A stretch of 5,416 nucleotides of DNA from Gammaproteobacteria bacterium (GTDB taxonomy: Bacteria; Pseudomonadota; Gammaproteobacteria; Chromatiales; Chromatiaceae): assembly GCA_030625445.1 (NCBI GenBank), contig DAOUQU010000125.1, positions 1 to 5,416 on the forward strand, given 5' to 3'. Positions 1-5,416 of this stretch are shown here, piece by piece. Both the position numbers and the translations under genes were made by a program. Numbering within the stretch: position 1 is the first letter of the stretch; every line of letters starts with the position of its first letter. The notes below the pieces were generated by a model, which worked only from the letters and a program-made list of their open reading frames with translations, did not search any database and had not been told where the DNA came from.

Positions 1-1125
<1,125 letters not shown>

Positions 1126-1129
<4 letters not shown>

Positions 1130-1902
1130 ATCAGATGAAACCCAATAGCATGCTCTCTATCAACAACCTTACTGTCGACGTCGAAGGCAAAACAATCTTG
1201 CACGGCCTGAATCTTGAAGTTGGCAAGGGTGAAGTGCATGCCATCATGGGGCCTAACGGCTCCGGCAAAAGCACCCTCTCCCACACGCTCTCAGGGCGTG
1301 ACGGCTACCATGTCACAGCTGGAGAGGCGCTGCTCGACGGCGAGGATCTGTTGTCACTGGAGACCGAGGAGCGCGCCCACAGAGGAGTGTTTCTCGCTAT
1401 GCAGTACCCGGTTGAACTGCCCGGTGTGAACAACATGACCTTTATGCGCGAATCGCTGAATGCCGTGCGCCGCGCCCGCGGGGATGAGGAGCTGGACGCC
1501 GTCGCCTTCATCAAGCTGGTGCGCGCCAAAGCAGCAGAGGTCAAACTCGACCCGAAATTGCTCAAGCGGGACGTCAACTCCGGCTTTTCCGGTGGCGAAA
1601 AGAAGCGCAACGAGATTCTGCAGATGGCGCTGCTGGAACCGCGGCTCGCGATCCTCGATGAAACCGATTCAGGACTCGATATCGACGCCCTGCGCATCGT
1701 CGCTGACGGCATCAACGCACTGCGCAGTCCGGATCGTTCCATCATCCTGATCACTCACTACCAGCGCCTGCTGGACTATATTGAACCTGATTTCGTGCAT
1801 GTTCTCTCTGAAGGGCGCATTGTGCGTTCCGGAGACAAGCAACTTGCATTGAAGCTGGAGGAGCAGGGCTACGGCTGGATCACCGGGGAGGCGGCGGCAT
1901 GA
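1126..1902 (+). CDS. sufC: SufC, Fe-S assembly ATPase
   Basis: SufC is the ABC-type ATPase of the SufBC2D scaffold; it binds SufB and SufD and drives conformational change during cluster assembly. It has no membrane segments. All ATPase motifs are present in the 258-residue product: Walker A GPNGSGKST (42-50, Lys48), Q-loop Gln93 in MQYPVELPG, signature SGGEKKR (155-161), Walker B LAILDE (174-179) followed by the SufC-typical DSGLDIDAL, and H-loop His211 in THYQR. The start at 1126 is chosen because AAGGAG at 1113-1118 lies 7 bases upstream and the ATG overlaps the sufB stop, favouring translational coupling. An internal ATG at 1150 (MLSINNL) gives 250 residues and matches the usual SufC N-terminus better, but no ribosome site precedes it, so the first 8 residues are uncertain. 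The Walker B region reads DETDSGLD where E. coli has DESDSGLD, a mild change. Confidence 0.98.
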
Positions 1903-3239
1903 TCACTCTCGAGAAACAGCACAGCTGGTTTGAACGACAACTCGCTGCAGGAAGCGCGCAGTCACTGCAGTCAACCCCGCAGTGGTTGAAACTGGTCCGG
2001 GAGGATGCCATAGCGGCTGCAACGCAGCTTCCGGTTCATAACCGCCAACATGAAGCATGGCGCTATACCAGCATCGAGGGATTGTTGAGAACCAGCTTTG
2101 CAGGCGATGAACAGGCGCATCAACAGAATCAGGCTGCTGTCGACGACTTGCTGCCGCAAAGCCTAGACAGCTACAGGATCGTGCTGGTCAACGGACAATT
2201 CAACACTCAACTTTCAACATGCGGAGATCTGCCGCCGGGAGTCAAGCTGGAGAGCCTGCGCACAGCGCTCGCCACTGATTCTGATTTGCTTGCAACCTGG
2301 TTCGGCAACATCGCCAATCACAGCGAGAGCATCTTTAGCGCACTGAATACCGCTTTGATCAACGATGGCTTCTTTATCCACATTGATCAGGACATCGAAC
2401 TGCAGCGCCCCATTGAAGTCATCTATCTGCATCTCAGCGAGGATCAGCAGTTCATGATGCATCCGCGCAACCTGGTGGTACTGCAGCCCGGCGCAAAGGC
2501 AACACTGGTCGAACGCTTTGTCGGCGCAGCAGAGTCAAGCTATTTCCATAACAACCTCACCGAGATCAGCCTGCAGCAGAACGCCGTATTGAAACACTAT
2601 CGCCTGCAGGACGAGAGCCGCGATGCCTGGCATCTCAGCAGCATCTATGTCGATCAGCAGAGCCACTCTGACTACCAGGGTGTAACGCTCGCATTCGGCG
2701 GCGCCTGGGCGAGAACCGAATACCATCTCGACTTCGATCATGAGCATGCCACATGTGGATTGAGCGGGCTCTATACAGTCGGTGACAAACAGCTGACAGA
2801 CTTCCACCTGACGGTGAAGCATCGCGTTGCTGATTGCCGCAGCCGCGAACAGTTCAAGGGGATTCTCTATGGCGAGGGACGCGCTGTCTTCGACGGCCAC
2901 ATCCTGGTCGATAAAGATGCGCAGCGCAGTGATGCTCAACTCAGCAATGACAACCTGATGCTGACGCGCAATGCCGAAGTCGACACCAAGCCGCAGCTGG
3001 AAATCTATGCCGATGATGTCAAATGCAGCCACGGCACGACCATCGGACGGCTCGACCCGCAGCAGCTCTTCTACATGCGCTCACGCGGGATCGATGAAGC
3101 GACTGCCCGGAACATGCTGTGCCAGGGATTTGCGGCGGAAATCATCGATCAGATCGACCTGCAGCCACTGCGCGAGCATGCGACAGAGAGACTTGTCGAC
3201 AGCCTGAATCGGAATTCACAACCTGAGGCCGGGAGGTAA
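1899..3239 (+). CDS. sufD: SufD, Fe-S cluster scaffold subunit
   Basis: SufD is the SufB paralogue that pairs with SufB in the scaffold; it is needed for iron acquisition and cluster formation at the SufB-SufD interface. The 446-residue product is slightly longer than E. coli SufD (423). The N-terminal helical part carries the family motif EAWRYTSIEGLL (52-63). The middle is the predicted beta-helix core. The C-terminal part has the diagnostic KCSHGTTIGRLDPQQLFYMR, with Cys376 and His378 matching E. coli Cys358 and His360; that His is known to be important for cluster assembly with SufB Cys405. The tail after about residue 435 is polar and probably disordered. The ATG overlaps the sufC stop (ATGA), and GGGGAG at 1885-1890 sits 8 bases upstream, so the start is well supported. 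The sufT ribosome site lies in its last codons, and no desulfurase gene follows directly. Confidence 0.97.
   Translation: MITLEKQHSWFERQLAAGSAQSLQSTPQWLKLVREDAIAAATQLPVHNRQHEAWRYTSIEGLLRTSFAGDEQAHQQNQAAVDDLLPQSLDSYRIVLVNGQFNTQLSTCGDLPPGVKLESLRTALATDSDLLATWFGNIANHSESIFSALNTALINDGFFIHIDQDIELQRPIEVIYLHLSEDQQFMMHPRNLVVLQPGAKATLVERFVGAAESSYFHNNLTEISLQQNAVLKHYRLQDESRDAWHLSSIYVDQQSHSDYQGVTLAFGGAWARTEYHLDFDHEHATCGLSGLYTVGDKQLTDFHLTVKHRVADCRSREQFKGILYGEGRAVFDGHILVDKDAQRSDAQLSNDNLMLTRNAEVDTKPQLEIYADDVKCSHGTTIGRLDPQQLFYMRSRGIDEATARNMLCQGFAAEIIDQIDLQPLREHATERLVDSLNRNSQPEAGR
3231..3237 (+). promoter_or_regulatory. Strong ribosome binding site of sufT overlapping the sufD stop
   Basis: GGGAGGT ends on the first base of the sufD TAA stop (3237-3239) and lies 4 bases before the sufT ATG at 3242 (5 bases counted from GGAGG). 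It fixes the sufT start and shows that sufD and sufT are directly joined, with no room for a deleted or missed gene between them. Confidence 0.8.
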
Positions 3240-3241
3240 AT

Positions 3242-3637
3242 ATGGGAATCGCCACATTATTAGGCTCCATCAGGAACGCTGCACATACAGTCGAGGAGAC
3301 CGCGCCTATAAAAGCGCCTGAACTCCCCGAAGGCAGCTCGCTGGAAGAGCATGTCATTGCCGCCATGCGCAGCGTTCATGATCCCGAAATATCGGTGAAT
3401 ATCTATGACCTGGGCCTGATCTATAACATTGATATCAACGATCAGAATGAAGTCTTCGTCGATATGACGCTGACAGCGCCGGCATGTCCGGTGGCAGGCA
3501 TCCTGCCTGGCCAGGTGGAAGACGCCATCAAAAGCGTCGAGGCAGTCAGCGATGCCCACGTGGAGCTGGTGTGGGATCCGCCCTGGGGCAGGGAACGCAT
3601 CAGTGATGAAGGCAAACTCGCGATGGGGCTGTTTTAA
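3242..3637 (+). CDS. sufT: SufT-like DUF59/MIP18-family Fe-S maturation protein
   Basis: This is a 131-residue DUF59 (MIP18) family protein of the type found in suf operons and called SufT. Family members help deliver or maintain Fe-S clusters, and in Gram-positive bacteria they matter when demand for clusters is high; the exact biochemistry is not settled. Residues 1-32 are a variable leader. The DUF59 domain runs from about 33 to 112 with AAMRSVHDPEISVNIYDLGL (40-59), including the conserved DPEI (47-50). It also has TAPACPVAG with the conserved Cys82, then the ending VELVWDPPWGRERISDEGK (107-125), whose DPPW is typical of the suf-linked subgroup. Start choice rests on the strong GGGAGGT site just upstream. 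It is cotranscribed with sufBCD by position. The alternative is a PaaD-like DUF59 protein, but context and the DPPW ending favour SufT. Confidence 0.93.
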   Translation: MGIATLLGSIRNAAHTVEETAPIKAPELPEGSSLEEHVIAAMRSVHDPEISVNIYDLGLIYNIDINDQNEVFVDMTLTAPACPVAGILPGQVEDAIKSVEAVSDAHVELVWDPPWGRERISDEGKLAMGLF

Positions 3638-3640
3638 TAC

Positions 3641-3702
3641 CGTCATTCCCGCTAAAGCGGGAATCCGGAACGTAGACTGGATGAGCGCTAGCGAAATCCG
3701 GC
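3641..3702. repeat. Compound intergenic inverted-repeat element between sufT and iscA
   Basis: Two dyads sit side by side. The first is a perfect 8-bp inverted repeat, ATTCCCGC (3645-3652) and GCGGGAAT (3657-3664), with loop TAAA. The second is CTGGAT (3677-3682) with ATCCGG (3696-3701), one G-T pair, enclosing the palindrome CGCTAGCG (3686-3693). ATCCGG also occurs at 3663-3668, so CTGGAT could pair with either copy. CGTCATTCCCGC...GCGGGAAT resembles a dispersed extragenic repeat common in proteobacteria, and the CTGGAT-GAGCGC-GCGAAATCC part resembles another; this is from memory, not a search. There is no T-run, so it is not a classical terminator. It may modulate read-through or mRNA stability between the upper and lower parts of the operon. 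Confidence 0.75.
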
Positions 3703-3713
3703 AATTTCCTCAT

Positions 3714-3720
3714 AGGAGGT
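3714..3720 (+). promoter_or_regulatory. Strong ribosome binding site of the A-type carrier gene
   Basis: AGGAGGT is a near-perfect anti-16S match; AGGAGG ends 7 bases before the ATG at 3727. It fixes that start and lies downstream of the repeat element, so translation here can begin independently of sufT. Confidence 0.75.
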
Positions 3721-3726
3721 AAAGCA

Positions 3727-4050
3727 ATGATTCAACTGACACAACGTGCTGCAGCGCACGTCAAGAGTATGTTAAGCAAGCGCGGCCACGGAATTGGTTT
3801 GCGCCTGGGCACCCACAAGGCAGGCTGCACCGGCTTCATGTATGACTTCGACTATGCCGACGAGATCGATGATGACGACCTGGTGTTCGACAGCCAGGAT
3901 GTCAAGGTCGTGGTCAGCAAGGAACTCATGGAACAGCTGGATGGCAGCGAAATCGATTACGTCACCACCAATGCCCTCAACAAGGGATTTGAAATCAGCA
4001 ATCCCAATGCCAAGGAGATGTGCGGCTGCGGCGAGTCCTTCCATGTCTAA
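3727..4050 (+). CDS. iscA: A-type Fe-S carrier protein (IscA/SufA family)
   Basis: A-type carriers receive Fe-S clusters from the scaffold and pass them to apo-proteins in the cytosol. The 107-residue product is one HesB/IscA domain with the three ligand cysteines in place: Cys34 in KAGCTGF, and Cys99 and Cys101 in CGCGESFHV. Length, the segment RGHGIGLRLG and the GCGESFHV ending resemble E. coli IscA (107 residues, Cys35/99/101) more than SufA, although the neighbours are suf genes; functionally it would be the SufA of this operon, so the symbol is a family label. GCTGF replaces the commoner GCSG, and an acidic run EIDDDD (46-51) is present. The start is set by AGGAGG at 3714-3719. Its 3' end overlaps sufE by 8 bases. 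Confidence 0.93.
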   Translation: MIQLTQRAAAHVKSMLSKRGHGIGLRLGTHKAGCTGFMYDFDYADEIDDDDLVFDSQDVKVVVSKELMEQLDGSEIDYVTTNALNKGFEISNPNAKEMCGCGESFHV

Positions 4051-4495
4051 CGCATCTAACGCAGCCGTCGCATACACCATGACCACTCTTGATGAGATCG
4101 CCGAAACCCTTGATCTGTTTGATGATTGGGACCAACGCTATCACTACCTGGTTGAACTCGGTGAACAGCTGCCGGAGATGCCCGCAACCCTCAAGACCGA
4201 AGAGAACAAAGTCAAGGGGTGCATGAGTCAGGTGTGGGTCAGCCCCTATCCCGATGTGTCACAGCCGGAGCTGATCCATTTCCATGGCGACTGCGACACT
4301 ACCATCATCAAGGGCGTATTGGCGCTGTTGATCCAACTCACAGACGGCAGGACGGCGCAGCAGATCCAGCAGCTGGATGTCGATGACTTTTTCAAACAGC
4401 TGAAACTCGACAAGCACCTCTCTCCCAACCGCCACTTCGGCATCTACGCCATCGTCGAGCTGATGAAACAGCAGACCGCAGCAATCTCCGCATAG
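4043..4495 (+). CDS. sufE: SufE, sulfur-transfer partner of cysteine desulfurase
   Basis: SufE accepts persulfide sulfur from a SufS-type cysteine desulfurase on a conserved cysteine and hands it to SufB. The motif KVKGCMSQVWV holds that cysteine (bases 4220-4222; residue 60 here, equivalent to E. coli Cys51). Other family landmarks are DDWDQRYHYLVELGEQLPEM near the N-terminus, HGDCDTTIIKGVLALL in the middle and HLSPNRHFGI near the end. Two starts are possible. ATG 4043 gives 150 residues and overlaps the carrier gene's stop by 8 bases, fitting translational coupling. ATG 4079 gives 138 residues, the length of E. coli SufE and a better N-terminal fit. Neither has a good ribosome site; 4043 is reported because of the coupling. 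The gene is intact although no sufS is seen nearby. It is the last gene of the apparent operon. Confidence 0.95.
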   Translation: MSNASNAAVAYTMTTLDEIAETLDLFDDWDQRYHYLVELGEQLPEMPATLKTEENKVKGCMSQVWVSPYPDVSQPELIHFHGDCDTTIIKGVLALLIQLTDGRTAQQIQQLDVDDFFKQLKLDKHLSPNRHFGIYAIVELMKQQTAAISA

Positions 4496-4525
4496 AAAAC
4501 GAAAGCTTCACTCTTCTGCATATTC

Positions 4526-4531
4526 TATAAT
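4526..4531 (+). promoter_or_regulatory. Possible -10 element (TATAAT) downstream of sufE
   Basis: An exact TATAAT lies in AT-rich sequence 30 bases after the sufE stop and about 230 bases before the RidA-family start. No good -35 hexamer is found at 16-18 bases upstream and there is no TGn extension, so the match could be chance. If real, the transcript would include the 69-base inverted repeat and the dyads before the RidA-family gene. Confidence 0.25.
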
Positions 4532-4567
4532 CGAAGTCTCTTGTAAAATGCGCCAATAAGTGTTTTT

Positions 4568-4636
4568 TGTCATCTCGAACGAATGTGAGAGATCTTTATC
4601 AATACGTTAAGATTTCTCCTTCCAGTCGAAATGACA
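4568..4636. repeat. 69-bp imperfect inverted repeat, MITE/REP-like
   Basis: The outer arms TGTCATCTCGA (4568-4578) and TCGAAATGACA (4626-4636) pair at 10 of 11 positions. The inner arms GAGAGATCTT (4587-4596) and AAGATTTCTC (4609-4618) pair at 9 of 10, around a 12-base loop. The segments between inner and outer arms pair poorly. Symmetric GTCAT...ATGAC ends, short length and intergenic position fit a small dispersed repeat or non-autonomous element; the sequence resembles a repeat (GTCATTTCGA...TCGAAATGAC) seen in many bacterial genomes, from memory. No target-site duplication is evident. The folded RNA could stabilise or end the suf transcript. A run of six T lies just upstream (4563-4568), on the wrong side for termination of plus-strand transcripts. 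Confidence 0.7.
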
Positions 4637-4665
4637 GCTTTCGAGAGTTTTAAAGAGACTCATGG

Positions 4666-4692
4666 GATCAGATTTCAATCTGAGACCTGATC
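4666..4692. repeat. Nested dyad upstream of the RidA-family gene
   Basis: TCAGATT (4668-4674) and AATCTGA (4677-4683) form a perfect 7-bp inverted repeat with a 2-base centre. GATCAG (4666-4671) also pairs with CTGATC (4687-4692), giving a competing hairpin. A 16-base near-continuous palindrome is the right shape for a dimeric regulator site, or a leader RNA structure. It is about 70-95 bases before the RidA-family start. No regulator is identified. Confidence 0.4.
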
Positions 4693-4747
4693 TCGCTAAA
4701 AATGATTCCAAACAGGCATGTTCTACATTTTTCAGCCGATTTTCCTC

Positions 4748-4752
4748 AGGAG
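4748..4752 (+). promoter_or_regulatory. Ribosome binding site deciding the RidA-family start
   Basis: AGGAG lies 8 bases before the ATG at 4761. It favours this start over an in-frame ATG at 4662, which has no comparable site and would add 33 residues without family resemblance. Confidence 0.7.
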
Positions 4753-4760
4753 AAAACATA

Positions 4761-5111
4761 ATGATCACCCGCTTAGGCACAGAGCGCCGTCGCATGAGTA
4801 AAATTGTCATACACAATGGCACGATTTACCTGTGTGGCCAGGTTGCAAAAGACTCCGATGCCGGCATTAAAGAACAAACCCGCACTATGCTTGAAAAAGT
4901 GGACGAGCTACTGATGCAGGCAGGCAGCGATCGTAAACATATTTTGTCTGCCACCATTTACATTAAAGAGATGAAATATTTTGCTGAAATGAACGAAGTC
5001 TGGGATGCATGGGTGATCGAAGGAGCCTCTCCGGCGCGCGCCTGCGTGGAGGCCAGCCTTGCCCGACCTGAACTGCTGGTTGAAATCTCGGTTATTGCTG
5101 CAGTCATATAA
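4761..5111 (+). CDS. RidA-family (YjgF/YER057c/UK114) protein, YoaB-like
   Basis: RidA-family proteins are small cytosolic trimers; the archetype hydrolyses reactive enamine/imine intermediates such as 2-aminoacrylate released by PLP enzymes, though several subfamilies have other or unknown roles. The 116-residue product spans the whole domain. The catalytic Arg93 in SPARACVEASL is followed by Cys95, and Glu108 in LVEISVIAAV lies 15 residues after the Arg, the same spacing as Arg105, Cys107 and Glu120 of E. coli RidA. The N-terminus (ITRLGTERRRMSKIVIHNGT) and DAWVIEGASPAR resemble the YoaB-type subgroup rather than RidA itself, so enamine deaminase activity is plausible but not assured. It stands 265 bases after sufE, beyond a repeat element, so it is probably a separate transcription unit. 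Its codon use is more AT-rich than that of the suf genes. The start rests on AGGAG at 4748-4752. Confidence 0.9.
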   Translation: MITRLGTERRRMSKIVIHNGTIYLCGQVAKDSDAGIKEQTRTMLEKVDELLMQAGSDRKHILSATIYIKEMKYFAEMNEVWDAWVIEGASPARACVEASLARPELLVEISVIAAVI

Positions 5112-5179
5112 CCAGAATCCAGGTAATAGAGACAAATCCCATTCATCCGCAGATCGAAGAGAGGATAAAGCACACCACC

Positions 5180-5199
5180 CTAGCACTCAGGAGAGCTAG
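5180..5199. repeat. Short hairpin CTAGCACT/AGAGCTAG
   Basis: CTAGCACT (5180-5187) pairs with AGAGCTAG (5192-5199) at 7 of 8 positions, loop CAGG. No T-run follows on either strand, so it is not a classical terminator. It contains the AGGAG that would serve the ATG at 5203. The rest of 5112-5260 shows nothing else I can support. Confidence 0.3.
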
Positions 5200-5260
5200 A
5201 CAATGGAACGTCTGTTTCATGCCTGTTGGATGCGGTTCACCCAGAGTGTTCGTTCAATAG

Positions 5261-5416
5261 TTAAAGCGATTCCGTCAACAGCTCGGGGCGTATCATCCAC
5301 TGCACCTGCCAGTCAGATCCTTCCCCGATTTCCAGGCAGACGATGCCGCCCGGATGATAGGCGACAATGGATCTCTCTTCGGAACCGGCAGCCAATCTGG
5401 CCACCAGCTTCGCCAT
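5261..5416 (-). CDS. Unknown protein, minus-strand frame reaching the window edge
   Basis: The reverse strand reads open from the window edge to a TAA at 5263-5261, giving 51 residues. An ATG falls exactly on the last three bases (5416-5414), so the frame is either a complete small protein or, more likely, the C-terminal part of a longer one. The product is balanced and protein-like (for example YHPGGIVCLEIGEGSDWQVQ), and third codon positions are mostly G or C, as in the suf genes. I do not recognise a family. It would converge with the RidA-family gene. The competing plus-strand frame from ATG 5203 is also open to the edge and has an AGGAG site, but its product is rich in Arg, Pro and Ser, like a shadow translation. 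Confidence 0.5.
   Translation of the reverse strand: MAKLVARLAAGSEERSIVAYHPGGIVCLEIGEGSDWQVQWMIRPELLTESL

Noticed and set aside
2535..3032. Minus-strand open frame (165 codons) inside sufD
   Set aside because: It lies wholly opposite conserved SufD coding sequence and its product looks like a shadow translation.
3645..3664. Hairpin as an intrinsic terminator after sufT
   Set aside because: The stem is perfect but is followed by CCGGAACG rather than a T-run, and iscA and sufE are expected to belong to the same operon.
3794..4042. Upstream extension of the sufE frame across the carrier gene
   Set aside because: The extension overlaps the conserved A-type carrier in another frame and its translation is low-complexity Met/Ser/Thr/Arg-rich.
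4562..4569. T-run as an intrinsic terminator of the suf operon
   Set aside because: No stable stem directly precedes the T-run on the plus strand; the strong dyad lies after it.

Overview
The window is a bacterial chromosomal segment dominated by one plus-strand gene cluster for SUF-type iron-sulfur cluster assembly. In order it holds the 3' part of sufB, sufC, sufD, a DUF59/MIP18-family gene (sufT), an A-type carrier gene (iscA/sufA family) and sufE. A RidA-family gene follows on the same strand after a non-coding gap. The last ~155 bases hold a probable convergent minus-strand reading frame that reaches the window edge. Moderate GC content, strong GGAGG-type ribosome binding sites, the sufBCD-sufT-A-type carrier-sufE order and IscA/RidA sequences close to enterobacterial ones suggest a gammaproteobacterium, possibly a Chromatiales-like or related sulfur-oxidising lineage. 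The lineage is inference from gene order and protein resemblance recalled from memory; no search was run.

Layout. sufB (1-1129, 5' end missing), sufC (1126-1902) and sufD (1899-3239) are linked by ATGA stop/start overlaps. sufT (3242-3637) starts two bases after the sufD stop. An 89-base gap (3638-3726) carries a compound inverted-repeat element. iscA (3727-4050) and sufE (4043-4495) overlap by 8 bases. The 265-base gap 4496-4760 is AT-richer. It holds a TATAAT match, a 69-base imperfect inverted repeat resembling a small non-autonomous dispersed repeat, and nested dyads just upstream of the RidA-family gene (4761-5111). Bases 5112-5260 contain a small hairpin but no convincing gene. The frame at 5261-5416 (minus) has no recognised function.

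How the genes work together. SufB, SufC and SufD form the ATP-driven scaffold. SufE normally passes persulfide sulfur from a cysteine desulfurase to that scaffold. The A-type carrier takes finished clusters to target proteins, and SufT is a maturation accessory factor. The catalytic and ligand residues that can be checked are intact, so the pathway looks functional. The notable absence is a cysteine desulfurase (SufS), often found between sufD and the downstream accessory genes; here sufD joins sufT with no remnant. The desulfurase must lie upstream of this window, elsewhere in the genome, or be replaced by IscS.

I found no clearly novel system. The items most worth a second look are the missing sufS, the two intergenic repeat elements, the dyads before the RidA-family gene, and the unresolved convergent end.
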